A DNA stretch of 64,000 nucleotides from G963675935 sp963675935 (lineage in GTDB: Bacteria > Planctomycetota > Planctomycetia > Pirellulales > Thermoguttaceae), in NCBI GenBank assembly GCA_963675935.2, contig CAXXPV010000003.1, positions 682,001-746,000 of the forward strand. The letters are read 5' to 3'. Shown here in pieces: positions 1 to 8,812 of this stretch. How positions within the stretch are numbered: position 1 is the stretch's first letter; the number at the start of each line of letters is the position of its first letter. The notes beneath the pieces were generated by a model that saw only the letters and a list, made by a program, of their open reading frames with translations, made no database searches and was not told the origin of the DNA. A program made the position numbers and the translations under genes.

Positions 1-1005
1 TACGAGATGTTGGCCACGGGCATTCCGGTCGTGGCGGTCGATTTGCCCGAGCTGCGTCCGATGGCCCGCGACGGATTGCTCTCGCTGGCCGACGACGCCC
101 ACGAATTCGCTGCGGCAATCGAGCGCGAGCGGGCCGAGGATAACACTCAACAACAATCGCGTCGCCGTGCTTTTGCCGCGCAAAACACGTGGGGCGACCG
201 TTACGACGCCTTCGACGCGGCCACTCGCGACCTGTTTCCCTTGGCGTCGATCCTGATCGTCTGTTACAACAATCTCGCCCTGACGAAGGCGTGTTTGGAG
301 AGTATTTTCCGCGAAACCGAGTATCCGAATTACGAAGTGATCGTGGTCGATAACGCATCGAGCGACGGCACGGCCGGCTGGCTTGCCGAGCAGGCGGCCC
401 GCGAGCCGCGGCTCCGCGTGATTATCAATGCCGAAAATCGTGGTTTCGCCGGCGGCAACAACGCGGCCTTGCACGCCGCTCGAGGCCACTATCTTTGCCT
501 GCTGAACAACGACACCGTCGTGGCGCCCGGCTGGCTCTCAACGCTCATTAGGCGTCTCGATGTTTCGCCCCGACTGGGCATGGTCGGGCCTGTGAGCAAC
601 ATGGTGGGCAACTCGGCCATCGTTCCGGTTTCCTACCGACGGATTTCCGGGATGCGGCGTTGGGCCGGCAATTATTGCCGCCGCCATGCCGGCGAATCGG
701 TCGCCATGACCATGCTCGGCTTCTTCTGCGTCGCCATGCGCCGCGACGTTTACGAAAAAGTCGGCGACCTCGACGAGCAGTTCGGCCTGGGCTATTTCGA
801 GGACGACGACTATTGCCGCCGCGTCGTGGCCGAGGGTTTCGAAATGTGTTTCGTCCGCGACGCCTTCGTGCATCATTGCCAAGGCGCCAGCTTCAAGCTG
901 CTCGGCAAGGCGGCCCATCAAGAAGTGTTCGAGCGGAACCGGATCAAGTACGAGGAAAAGTGGCGTGGCGCCGACCAATCTTCGTCAAAAGAACGCGCGG
1001 CTTGA
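1..1005 (+). CDS. Glycosyltransferase, GT4 tail fused to GT2 domain (5' partial)
   Basis: The reading frame is open from the first base, so the N-terminus lies outside the window. The first ~70 residues look like the end of a GT4 (group 1) glycosyltransferase (ATGIPVVAVDLPEL, the usual donor-binding end). From about residue 82 a GT2 (GT-A) domain begins with ASILIVCYNN, followed by VIVVDNASSDGT and the DXD-like LLNND, and ends with the acceptor-side FGLGYFEDDDYCRR. It is a cytoplasmic sugar transferase, probably for a surface polysaccharide or glycan, in line with the genes that follow. The donor and acceptor sugars cannot be told from sequence. It ends 11 bases before the next gene and is probably cotranscribed with it. 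Confidence 0.85.
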   Translation, partial: YEMLATGIPVVAVDLPELRPMARDGLLSLADDAHEFAAAIERERAEDNTQQQSRRRAFAAQNTWGDRYDAFDAATRDLFPLASILIVCYNNLALTKACLESIFRETEYPNYEVIVVDNASSDGTAGWLAEQAAREPRLRVIINAENRGFAGGNNAALHAARGHYLCLLNNDTVVAPGWLSTLIRRLDVSPRLGMVGPVSNMVGNSAIVPVSYRRISGMRRWAGNYCRRHAGESVAMTMLGFFCVAMRRDVYEKVGDLDEQFGLGYFEDDDYCRRVVAEGFEMCFVRDAFVHHCQGASFKLLGKAAHQEVFERNRIKYEEKWRGADQSSSKERAA

Positions 1006-1016
1006 GAATCAGGAGC

Positions 1017-2621
1017 ATGATGGAACGCAGTGACAGTCACGCCGAAGCGAAACGCTTCACTCGATTGGAATCCATGAAATCCATTGCCGACGAATTGCCG
1101 CGGCCCTCTTGGCGCATCCTTGTCGCCCTGCTGGTTATGATTTGCCTGGGTCTGTTCGTCCGGGTAGCTTTCTGGAAGCCCGGCTTGGGTTCCGACGACG
1201 CTCGATACTTGGTCCTGGCCGAAGACCTTGCACGGGGGCGTCCTTGTTCCATGCCCCAGGACATTGCCGCCTCGCGTTTTGGGCTGGAAGCCGCTGCCGC
1301 GTTATGGATTCGCACATTTGGATTCACCAATCTTGCCGCGTCGGGCCTGAACATCGCCGTTTTCGCCGCGACAGCGTTGGTGTTGTTTTTTATCACGGTG
1401 GCCCTCTGCCGCGACAAACCTTGGCGCTACATCGCGGGGCTTTTGGCCGTTTTTTTTGCCGCCCTGATTCCAGTCGATCTGTTTTACGCTCCCTACATAC
1501 TGCCCGATCCGTTGGCCACGTGCCTGTCGCTCCTGGCCGCGCTGTTGTGCCTTTCCATTGTGCAAACCGCAGGCGGCAAGCAACTCCGCTATGCGTTTGC
1601 CTGCGGATTGGCGTTGGGCGCGAGCGCGTCGGTGAAAGAGTCGAGCGTCTTCGCCGGAGTCGTCTTTTCCGTTTATTTATGGATTGCGCTGGGCGACCGG
1701 CGGCGATGGCTGCCGGCGCTTGCCGTCATGGGCGCGGGCGCCGCGTTGGTGATTGCCGGGGAAATGGTAGGCTTTTGGCTCTGGACGGGCGATCCGCTTT
1801 TTCGCGTCCGTCAGGTGCAGCAGTTTCAAATAGCCATTGGCCGCGAGGCCGGAAAGTTCAATCCGCTCTTTTACGTGAGGGAGGCGTTCCACCTCGGTTC
1901 GCTTCTCGGATTGCACGGATATTTGCTTGCGCTCGGCATCGTGCTGGCACTAGTGCGCGGCTGGAAAGTCGCGGCGCTGCCGCTAATATGGTGCCTTGTC
2001 TTTGGAGTGTATTTGTCGGTTGGAAGCGCCTCCCTGACCCGGTACATCCCGCTGCCGCAGTCGGCCAGATATTTTCAGCCGGTGCTGGTCATGGGCTGTG
2101 CGCTGGCGGCGGTCGAGCTAGTCGCGGCAGCATGGCGTTTTGCCTGGAAACCGGCAACGGCAATCCTCGCCGCTCTGCTGCTGGGCACGTTCGCTTGGGG
2201 ATCGTTGGATATTCTTTCACGTTGGGATGTGGGCGGAGGGATTTGCTACGTCAGCCGGCAATTAGCCGCCATGAACGAGGTCGAGCAAATAAAGCTGGCG
2301 ATTCCCTATTCCTACCGAATCCACATGGCGTTGGACAATCGTCCGCTGGCCCAGCGGTTTACTACGATCAAATTGGATCGCGGTGACGGCGAGAAGATAT
2401 TCGCCGATTTAGCCGGTCGAGGGCTGGTCGTCCCGCAGTGCTGGGGATGCGGCGAAGACGATAAATGGCTGAAAAAGAACTTCGCCTCGCGATTCGACGT
2501 TCAAGAATTAACCGTGGATACGACGTGGCCGCTTTACCGGCGGTGGTTTCGCGTTGGGCCGCAGGAACGGTTCATCGGACGCATCTGGTGGCCAAAACCG
2601 TTGGAAGGGAAATCGAAATGA
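1017..2621 (+). CDS. GT39/ArnT-like membrane glycosyltransferase
   Basis: A 534-aa multi-pass membrane protein. After a short polar N-terminus, the first membrane segment (WRILVALLVMICLGLFVRVAF) is followed by GSDDARYLVLAEDLARG, the acidic first-loop motif of PMT/ArnT-type GT39 enzymes that use polyprenyl-phosphate sugars. Many hydrophobic helices follow and a soluble tail of ~110 residues closes the protein. The ATG at 1017 is chosen because AGGAG lies just upstream; ATG 1020 or 1074 are possible. The open frame extends further upstream but overlaps the preceding glycosyltransferase. Its stop overlaps the next start (ATGA), so the two are translationally coupled. It probably transfers a sugar at the membrane; the substrate is unknown. 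Confidence 0.75.
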   Translation: MMERSDSHAEAKRFTRLESMKSIADELPRPSWRILVALLVMICLGLFVRVAFWKPGLGSDDARYLVLAEDLARGRPCSMPQDIAASRFGLEAAAALWIRTFGFTNLAASGLNIAVFAATALVLFFITVALCRDKPWRYIAGLLAVFFAALIPVDLFYAPYILPDPLATCLSLLAALLCLSIVQTAGGKQLRYAFACGLALGASASVKESSVFAGVVFSVYLWIALGDRRRWLPALAVMGAGAALVIAGEMVGFWLWTGDPLFRVRQVQQFQIAIGREAGKFNPLFYVREAFHLGSLLGLHGYLLALGIVLALVRGWKVAALPLIWCLVFGVYLSVGSASLTRYIPLPQSARYFQPVLVMGCALAAVELVAAAWRFAWKPATAILAALLLGTFAWGSLDILSRWDVGGGICYVSRQLAAMNEVEQIKLAIPYSYRIHMALDNRPLAQRFTTIKLDRGDGEKIFADLAGRGLVVPQCWGCGEDDKWLKKNFASRFDVQELTVDTTWPLYRRWFRVGPQERFIGRIWWPKPLEGKSK

Positions 2622-3682
2622 CCCATGAACCCAATAGGCCGGGGCCTTGCGTCGCGGTGGTGATTCCGGCTTTTCAAGCCGAGACGACGATTGCCCAGGT
2701 GCTTCGCGACATTCCGCTTTTCGTGGCGTGGATCGTTGTCATCGACGACGCCAGTTCGGACTCGACCGTCGAGATCGTGCAAAAAATGGCTCGGCAAGAT
2801 CGACGCATCCAACTGGAGCGCCACGAGGAAAATCAGGGCGTCGGCGGAGCCACGATGACAGGCTACGTCGCGGCGCAACGCTTGGGCGCGGATATCGTGG
2901 TGAAAATGGACAGCGACGGACAAATGGACCCTCGAAATCTCCCGGCGCTGATCGTTCCGATCGCACGCGGCCAAGCCGACTACACGAAGGGGAATCGCTA
3001 CATCCACGCCCGGCAACTCCGCTCGATGCCCCTGGTGCGGCGTTTGGGAAACCTCGGGCTGTCGTTCATGACCAAGCTGGCGTCCGGCTACTGGAATCTA
3101 TTTGATCCGACGAACGGCTTCACGGCGATTCACGCTTCCTTGATCCCATTGCTGAACCAAGAGGAAATTTCGCGGCGATATTTTTTCGAGAGCAGCATGT
3201 TGCTCGAGTTGAGTTTGCTTCGGGCCGTCGTCCGCGACGTTTTCATCCCCGCCCGCTATGGCGACGAAACCAGCCATCTTTCCGTCTTGAAATCGTTGCG
3301 CCAGTTTCCAGCCTCCTTGGCGAAGGGCTTTTGCCGCCGTCTATGGATCCAGTATTTCGTGCGAGACTTCAACATCGCCTCGCTCTACGCGATTGCCGGG
3401 CTGTGCTTGCTCGCGGCGGGCGGCGTCTTCGGCGCGTTCCACTGGATTTCGTCCGCGCGGCAGGGCATTCCCACGCCAACAGGCACCGTCATGCTAGCCG
3501 TCCTGCCGGTTATACTGGGCATTCAACTCCTGCTTCAGGCCGTGAGTCTCGACATCCACCAACAACCCACCCATTGCCTGCATGTCGAACTCGCGGCCGA
3601 CTCCGAAACATTCAGCGACCCCGACCTGCCAGAGCAACGCCAAAACGCCGACGAGCCATTGCCGTTGCGCCAGGTTGCCTGA
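2618..3682 (+). CDS. GT2 glycosyltransferase, DPM1/GtrB-like with C-terminal membrane segments
   Basis: A 354-aa protein. The N-terminal GT-A domain has AVVIPAFQAETTI, VIDDASSDSTVEI and the metal-binding KMDSDGQMDP, the set typical of polyprenyl-phosphate sugar synthases (DPM1/GtrB group) and related GT2 enzymes. Two hydrophobic stretches near residues 258-280 and 294-315 anchor the C-terminus. It probably loads a sugar on a polyprenyl carrier for a GT39-like enzyme such as the one immediately upstream, whose stop it overlaps by 4 bp. The ATG at 2618 is preferred over the longer frame from 2465 because of that overlap and because the domain starts right after it. Confidence 0.8.
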   Translation: MTHEPNRPGPCVAVVIPAFQAETTIAQVLRDIPLFVAWIVVIDDASSDSTVEIVQKMARQDRRIQLERHEENQGVGGATMTGYVAAQRLGADIVVKMDSDGQMDPRNLPALIVPIARGQADYTKGNRYIHARQLRSMPLVRRLGNLGLSFMTKLASGYWNLFDPTNGFTAIHASLIPLLNQEEISRRYFFESSMLLELSLLRAVVRDVFIPARYGDETSHLSVLKSLRQFPASLAKGFCRRLWIQYFVRDFNIASLYAIAGLCLLAAGGVFGAFHWISSARQGIPTPTGTVMLAVLPVILGIQLLLQAVSLDIHQQPTHCLHVELAADSETFSDPDLPEQRQNADEPLPLRQVA

Positions 3683-3707
3683 CGCCTGTTGAACAAGACC
3701 AGTATTC

Positions 3708-4370
3708 ATGGAACGTTCATGCCCTCAAAAAATTCTGGATTTCGTCACATTCCCTTTCCGGGCGATCTCGCTATTCCATGAAGACCGCTTCGGACTTTCC
3801 TCGCTGGCCTCGGAACGGTTCGACTATGTGGCTCGGCAAGTATCGGGCTATTGCTTGGACGTAGGCTGCGGAAGGCACAATCGTTTCGTCCACGAATATC
3901 TCGACGGTCGCGGTCGCGGCATCGACCTGTTCCCTTATGAAGGGCTGACCGAGGATAATCTCGTCCCCGACCTCAAACACTTCCCGTTCCCCGACGACGC
4001 CTTCGAGTCGGTCGCGTTCATCGCCAATCTGAATCATTGCCCACGCCCCGATCGCGACGTTGAACTGGCCGAGGCGTTTCGGGTATTAAAACCCGGCGGC
4101 AACATTCTCGTGACGATGGGAAATCCTTTGGCGGAAATCCTGGTCCATCAGGTCGTATGGCTCTACGATAAATGTTTCAAAACGAATCTCGATATGGATA
4201 CTCAACGCGGCATGGGCGAGGGCGAAGAATACTATCTGACCGGCGCCGAGATTCGCGAGCGGCTCTTGCGGGCAGGTTTCCAAAACATCGCCAAGAAGTA
4301 TTTTTTCACGCAGTGGGCCTTGAACCATCTCTACGTGGCCTGGAAACCCTCGGAGGAACCTGCTGCTTAG
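3708..4370 (+). CDS. Class I SAM-dependent methyltransferase
   Basis: A 220-aa soluble protein of the Methyltransf_11 type. Motif I is YCLDVGCGRHNRF near residue 47, the acidic post-I loop is GRGIDLFPYE, and the conserved AFRVLKPGGNILVTMGNP marks motif III. It should transfer a methyl group from S-adenosylmethionine; the target (sugar, lipid or small molecule) is not visible. It follows the glycosyltransferase genes on the same strand after 25 bases, so a role in modifying the same glycan is likely but inferred. A palindromic repeat begins four bases after its stop. Confidence 0.8.
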   Translation: MERSCPQKILDFVTFPFRAISLFHEDRFGLSSLASERFDYVARQVSGYCLDVGCGRHNRFVHEYLDGRGRGIDLFPYEGLTEDNLVPDLKHFPFPDDAFESVAFIANLNHCPRPDRDVELAEAFRVLKPGGNILVTMGNPLAEILVHQVVWLYDKCFKTNLDMDTQRGMGEGEEYYLTGAEIRERLLRAGFQNIAKKYFFTQWALNHLYVAWKPSEEPAA

Positions 4371-4374
4371 GGCG

Positions 4375-4487
4375 CACGCCAAAATAAACTGATCAACTCA
4401 CCGTAGGACGGATTTCCAAATCCGTCCGTTTTTCAGAGACGGATTCGGAAATCCGTCCTACAAATATGATCAACTTATTCTGACGCG
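4375..4487. repeat. Dispersed palindrome family A, copy 1
   Basis: An imperfect ~113-bp palindrome. The inner arms are TAGGACGGATTTCC (from 4404) and its inverted match ending at 4460. The outer ends are CACGCCAAAATAAACT on the left and a diverged inverted match, ATCAACTTATTCTGACGCG, on the right. Copies at 13584-13697 and 20698-20756 share the arms; the copy at 13584 lies in the opposite orientation. There is no coding capacity. It resembles a MITE or REP-type element. Confidence 0.85.
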
Positions 4488-4748
4488 AGTCCTTAGGGTC
4501 ATACCAAGCCAAGTCCGCGACCAACAGCATCGCGGTGATCGGTCGGAAGCAGCTCGACCAACGTAATGCCGCGGCAAAGCCGCCTCGGAGCGGTTCGTTT
4601 CATGGGCGACCTCGAAACAGCATGGCTTATGCCCCAGCGAGATTGATGGCAATGCCCCTCGCGTTAGCGATGGAGGCAAATCGCGGAAACCACACACGGG
4701 GGAGCTGTTTAGTTTATTGAGAGTCAAGTGATAAATGTCGGACGAGTT
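4488..4748. other. Intergenic, no gene seen
   Basis: Between the family A repeat and the family B palindrome. Short open frames exist on both strands, but none has a ribosome site, a recognisable domain or convincing codon use. The stretch around 4560-4700 has small inverted motifs (GCGGCAAAGCCGC) but nothing I can name. Confidence 0.4.
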
Positions 4749-4827
4749 GTTTAGCCGGCGAACTTGTTCGCCGCGTTTTTTGGCCAAAATGCCGAACATA
4801 CGCGGCGAACAAGTTCGCCGGCTAAAC
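4749..4827. repeat. Dispersed palindrome family B, copy 1
   Basis: A near-perfect inverted repeat: GTTTAGCCGGCGAACTTG at 4749 and its complement ending at 4827, with a ~25-bp spacer. Related copies are at 24766-24839 (inside a coding sequence) and 63215-63287. It could fold into a strong hairpin, but it has no T-tract in the sense of either neighbour. Confidence 0.85.
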
Positions 4828-4871
4828 GGGCTATTACGACATTGTCAAGCTGATGGTCAATAAACGCGCAT

Positions 4872-4903
4872 AAAAAAACATGCCCGCGACCAGCGTGGGC
4901 ATG
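4872..4903 (-). terminator. Rho-independent terminator of the DUF11-type gene
   Basis: Read on the minus strand, a GC stem (CATGCCCACG pairing with CGCGGGCATG, one mismatch) is followed directly by a run of seven T. It lies ~45 bases beyond the stop of the gene ending at 4949. Confidence 0.7.
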
Positions 4904-4948
4904 TGTATCAGGGATCGAAATCCCGTATACATTCTTCGGCGAAAAGCG

Positions 4949-7318
4949 TCAGTCTTTCGGCAGCGGACGCGGAATCGTGCGCATCGCGTCGTAAGCGGCC
5001 GCCGGCGGCTCCGGCGCGGTCTCGGGCTTCGTCGCCGGCGAGCCGGCCAGCACTTCGCCGTAGTACAGGTTCGTGGCTTCGCTGACCAGTCGGGCGCCCA
5101 GCGGCTTGCAGTGGGCCTCGGCTCGGAAAACGTGGTTGCCCGCCGTCTCCGCCTTGGCGCGAACCTTCAACATCACTTCCTCGCCGGGACCAATTGACGC
5201 GATCGGCTGGAACACCACTTGGCCCGCGCCCAGTTGGCTCGCGGCGCCCTCGGCGGCGGTCGGCTCGATGCCGCGCGAGAAGTAGCCGAACACCTCGACG
5301 TTCCGCGCTTCCTTCGTGCCCCGGTTGCGCACGCGAACCTCGTAGACCGCCTCTTCGCCGACCGGCACGGGGCCCGTCGGGTCTTTCACGTCCATCGTCA
5401 GGTTGGCGACCGCCTCGACCTGCACGATCGTTTCGGCCAACGCGGTCAAATCGTCGTCGGCCGCGACGCTAAGCCGCAGCCGGCCCGCGCCGGCCGCCGC
5501 CAGCTTGCACTTGAGCGTGAAACTCTGTTCGACTTCCGGGTTCAGCGTCTCGATGGTCCAATCCAGCTTGTCGCCGCCGCCGAGGACTTTCGCGCCCTCG
5601 ACGCCCGAGAGATACTTCGCGCCGGCAGGCAACGCGATCGTCAGATGAACGTCGCGGGCCGGAGCTGTTCCCGAATTGCGAATGCGCACGGCGTAGCCGG
5701 CCACCGCGCCGACGTACTGAACCTTTGGGCCTTCGACATCAACCTTCAGAGCGGCTCGGCGCACCAGCACCCGCTCCGACAGATCGGCGCGGATGCCGCC
5801 ATCTGCCTTGGCTTCAGCTTGAATCAGCAGATCGCCCGCCTGCCGGGCTGTAAGCTCCACTTCGAGCGACCGCTCCTGGCCGGCCCCCAATAATCCGAGC
5901 TTGTGCGAGGCCGACAGATTTTCGCCGGCGCCGATGGGCGTCAACTGGATGACGACGTTTTCGGCGACGCCGTTTCCACTGTTCGTCAGCTTGAGAGTGT
6001 AGAGTTCCTTCTTTCCATAGAGGACGTCGCGCGGCCCGTCGAGTTGCAAGGCGAGCTTCGCCTCCTGGACCTCGATCATCGCTTGCGAGGCCGCCGGTCG
6101 GAAATCCCAACGCACGGACAGATCGAAAGGACGGCTTTGACGCGGCACGATCTTGAGCGTCAATCGCTCGCGCGATTTGGCGTCGAGCCGGGCCAACTTC
6201 CACTGGATCGCCCCATCCGGCTTCTTTATGTCGGGCGCCTTGGCATCTCCGACGCTCGCTTCGATCGCGGCAACCTCGGCCCACTCGGGCAGCGACACAT
6301 GCACCACCAACTCCTCGGCCGCCGCCTCGCCCGAGTTCAGCAGATACACCTGATAGGTCGATTCACGGCCGACGACGATCGTTCGCGGCCCCATCGTCTC
6401 GACGCTCAACATCGGTCCCTTGCGGGTGAAGAGCACGTCGTCGCTCGCGGGCTTCGATGCCGGCTGCTGCAAATTCTCGACCGCTGCGGGCGCGTTGTTC
6501 GATGCCGCCAAACGCTGGGCGATGGTTTCCGTTTCAGCTTCGGGCAACGGCTCGACGGACCTCGCCGCGCGGGTTGGCAAGCCCGCCACAACGCGCTGGG
6601 CCAACATCGGACGGACCGACGACGACGGCACAGCGGTTTCCGGCGATAATGTCTTGGCCTTCGACGTCTGCGCGGCTGTTTCCGGCATCAGTTCATCGGT
6701 GTTAGGCGATTGTGAAACGGTCTCGGGGGTCGGCGCGTCGGTTTTCGGCGCTTGCGCGGCGGTTTCCGGAGTCAGCGTCTTCTTCGACTCGGATTGCACA
6801 ACCTGGCTCGGACTTGAATCGCTCCGTTCGGCCTCGAATGGCGACTGACGCAGGTTCGACAGACGCTCGTGCAACGGGCGAACCGCCGGCTTCGGCGCCG
6901 GACGCTCTGAACGTACGACCGCCGACGGCATGTTTTCGGGCGTGAAGTCAGATTCGGCTTGCGCTGTTTTCTCGGCGTTACGGGCACGAGTGTTTGCCCC
7001 CGGCAAAACGCTTTCAGCCCGCGTGTCGGTCGTTTTCCGAACGCCGGCTTTGCCCGGATCGGCGGTTACGTCGTCGGGCGGATAGGCCGCGATCGGCCCG
7101 CGAGCCGAGCCTTGCTCCGGCGTCTTGGTCGTTGCCTCGGGCTTGGGTTTGCTCTTTTCGGCCGGAAAGATTTTTCCAAAGACCGACTTGTTGAAATCAT
7201 CGATCCGATCGACAATCGATTTTTTTGGGGTGCTCTCGTCGGTTTGAGCCGGCGCGGCGGCCGCAATGCCGAGGATTCCAACGATGACGAAAACGGAGAA
7301 GATTCGTTTTAACAACAT
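4949..7318 (-). CDS. Secreted DUF11/conserved-repeat domain protein
   Basis: A 789-aa protein with a signal peptide (MLLKRIFSVFVIVGILGIAAAAPAQT). A long low-complexity Ser/Thr/Pro/Glu-rich region covers residues ~25-300. At least three DUF11-type beta-sandwich repeats follow in the C-terminal half; each carries phrases like VYLLNSGEAAAEELVVHVSLPE, LKLTNSGNGVAENVVIQLTP, VRIRNSGTAPARDVHLTIAL and VRVRNRGTKEARNVEVFGYF. Such repeats are common in large planctomycete cell-surface proteins, so a structural or adhesive envelope role is inferred. It is monocistronic, with its own terminator. The middle region repeats short units such as TPETAAQ and SPNTDE. Confidence 0.75.
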   Translation of the reverse strand: MLLKRIFSVFVIVGILGIAAAAPAQTDESTPKKSIVDRIDDFNKSVFGKIFPAEKSKPKPEATTKTPEQGSARGPIAAYPPDDVTADPGKAGVRKTTDTRAESVLPGANTRARNAEKTAQAESDFTPENMPSAVVRSERPAPKPAVRPLHERLSNLRQSPFEAERSDSSPSQVVQSESKKTLTPETAAQAPKTDAPTPETVSQSPNTDELMPETAAQTSKAKTLSPETAVPSSSVRPMLAQRVVAGLPTRAARSVEPLPEAETETIAQRLAASNNAPAAVENLQQPASKPASDDVLFTRKGPMLSVETMGPRTIVVGRESTYQVYLLNSGEAAAEELVVHVSLPEWAEVAAIEASVGDAKAPDIKKPDGAIQWKLARLDAKSRERLTLKIVPRQSRPFDLSVRWDFRPAASQAMIEVQEAKLALQLDGPRDVLYGKKELYTLKLTNSGNGVAENVVIQLTPIGAGENLSASHKLGLLGAGQERSLEVELTARQAGDLLIQAEAKADGGIRADLSERVLVRRAALKVDVEGPKVQYVGAVAGYAVRIRNSGTAPARDVHLTIALPAGAKYLSGVEGAKVLGGGDKLDWTIETLNPEVEQSFTLKCKLAAAGAGRLRLSVAADDDLTALAETIVQVEAVANLTMDVKDPTGPVPVGEEAVYEVRVRNRGTKEARNVEVFGYFSRGIEPTAAEGAASQLGAGQVVFQPIASIGPGEEVMLKVRAKAETAGNHVFRAEAHCKPLGARLVSEATNLYYGEVLAGSPATKPETAPEPPAAAYDAMRTIPRPLPKD

Positions 7319-7590
7319 GGCTTTATCTTGCCCAGTTTGAGGAGGCGTTGTCTCTTATCTCGATACCATCAGCCGGTATCGGTCAGGATGAATTTCGCGG
7401 TTTAGCGAAGTTTTCCGGATTGCGCGAAAATTTCGCAGGGGCAAGCTGGGAGGGATGGGATGCGTTAGCCGTATCCTACTGGATATTGGGTGCCAGAAAA
7501 GATTTATACGGTTTCCAGTTTGAAATAGCGCGTTTTCACCGTGGGCCAACGCGCCAATTCGAGTTGCGATTGGTATTATTACCCTTGTTC
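7319..7590. other. Intergenic upstream of the DUF11-type gene
   Basis: Contains the divergent 5' region of the minus-strand gene. No open frame here is credible and no clear promoter pair could be assigned by eye. Confidence 0.35.
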
Positions 7591-7733
7591 AGAGATCGTC
7601 CGCCTTTCTCTGCTCACCTCGCCCGTCCGAGGGGAGAGGGGCCGGGGGGGAGGGCGGCTGGGATCGCCGAAAGGTTGCCATTCCGTCGTCGTAACTCCTT
7701 GCGGGGCAACAGAGAGAAAGGCGGACGATCTCT
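7591..7733. repeat. Terminal-inverted-repeat element family C, copy 1
   Basis: Ends are AGAGATCGTCCGCCTTTC at 7591 and its exact complement ending at 7733. The ~105-bp interior holds a family D segment (CCGAGGGGAGAGGGGCCGG) and CTCCTTGCGGGGCAAC next to the right end. A second, longer element with the same ends and a similar right-end neighbourhood (TTCCTTGCGCTGCAAC) is at 21594-21917. No coding capacity. Confidence 0.8.
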
Positions 7734-7751
7734 TCACGGGTCTGCAATGGC

Positions 7752-8675
7752 CTAGAAATTTTTTGCGTCGATTGTTTTGCCGTCGTGACGATTTCCGAGA
7801 TTTTGGTAAACGTCCGATGCGATCGAATAGCTGATCTGCTGAACCGAGCCGTCGCAAAACAACATGTGGCAGCCGGTTAAATGCGGTCCGCCGAACGCGA
7901 ATTCGTTGAAGTAATCTTCCATGTCGGCCTGAAAGGCAAAGTCCTTGTAAGTTCCACGAAGCGAATCGATATTGTTGCCGGCCCACATCGTATCGTCGTC
8001 GCCGCCGGGAACGCCGTCGAGATAGTGATTCGATGGCATCGACTTCTCGCCGGCGAAATAGGTGTTGCTCAGGCCGTCGCTGACTTCCGCGACCGGTAAG
8101 GCGCTTGCCATGAAGACCACTCCGTCGCCCTTGGTTTGTTGTTGGGTAAACGAATCGATGCCTTCGCAGGCGGCGTAATCGCTTCGGGCAAGCGTATCGG
8201 CGTAGACCATCGAAGCCGTTGTTGTCGTGCCGTAGGAGCGGCTCAAATTATTGGGATATAAAATGGCGCCGCGCCGCGAGGGGCAAATCGCCCAAGACAT
8301 CGGCGTCTGCAATCGCCGCTTGGTGCCGGCCGAATCGCCGTTGTCGCCGAGATGATAGAGGTCGTTTTGTTCCATGAAGGGCAGAATGTTGTAGAGCCAG
8401 CCACCGGTTTGGCTGCCGCCCATGCCGAGCGAGGAATCGCCGATCAGGTAGGTGCCGGAGTCGCAGCCGCCGGCGGGAAAATGGCCCGTCAGCTCGATGC
8501 AGTTGTGGACGGCCACGCCCATCTGTTTGAGGTTGTTGGTGCATTGCAAACGTCTTGCGGCTTCGCGCGCCGCTTGCACGGCCGGGAGCAACAGGGCAAT
8601 CAAAATGCCGATAATCGTGATGACCACGAGCAATTCAACAAGCGTAAAACCGCGAAGGCGTGATGCACTTTTCAT
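7752..8675 (-). CDS. DUF1559 domain protein with type IV pilin-like N-terminus
   Basis: A 307-aa protein. The N-terminus RGFTLVELLVVITIIG is a prepilin cleavage/methylation motif with its helix, followed by LLPAVQAAREAARR and CTNNLKQMGVAVHN, the hallmark start of the planctomycete DUF1559 (SBP_bac_10) family. The end LFCDGSVQQISYSIASD is the family's usual C-terminal motif. The paralogue family is hugely expanded in planctomycetes; the role is unproven (pseudopilin-like surface protein). ATG 8675 is chosen over a codon 12 bases upstream because the basic MKSASRLRG leader starts there. It lies downstream of a sigma factor/FecR/PEP-CTERM set on the same strand. Confidence 0.9.
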   Translation of the reverse strand: MKSASRLRGFTLVELLVVITIIGILIALLLPAVQAAREAARRLQCTNNLKQMGVAVHNCIELTGHFPAGGCDSGTYLIGDSSLGMGGSQTGGWLYNILPFMEQNDLYHLGDNGDSAGTKRRLQTPMSWAICPSRRGAILYPNNLSRSYGTTTTASMVYADTLARSDYAACEGIDSFTQQQTKGDGVVFMASALPVAEVSDGLSNTYFAGEKSMPSNHYLDGVPGGDDDTMWAGNNIDSLRGTYKDFAFQADMEDYFNEFAFGGPHLTGCHMLFCDGSVQQISYSIASDVYQNLGNRHDGKTIDAKNF

Positions 8676-8812
8676 AGGAACACCCAAATCAAAGAGAAAA
8701 AGTCAAAAAAGATGGAATTCAGAAAGACGTAATTCAAAAAGAAAAAAGTCATCCACGGAGAACACGAAGGTTGATTCTTCGTGTCCTTCGTGGATAGGAG
8801 TTGTCAACAATG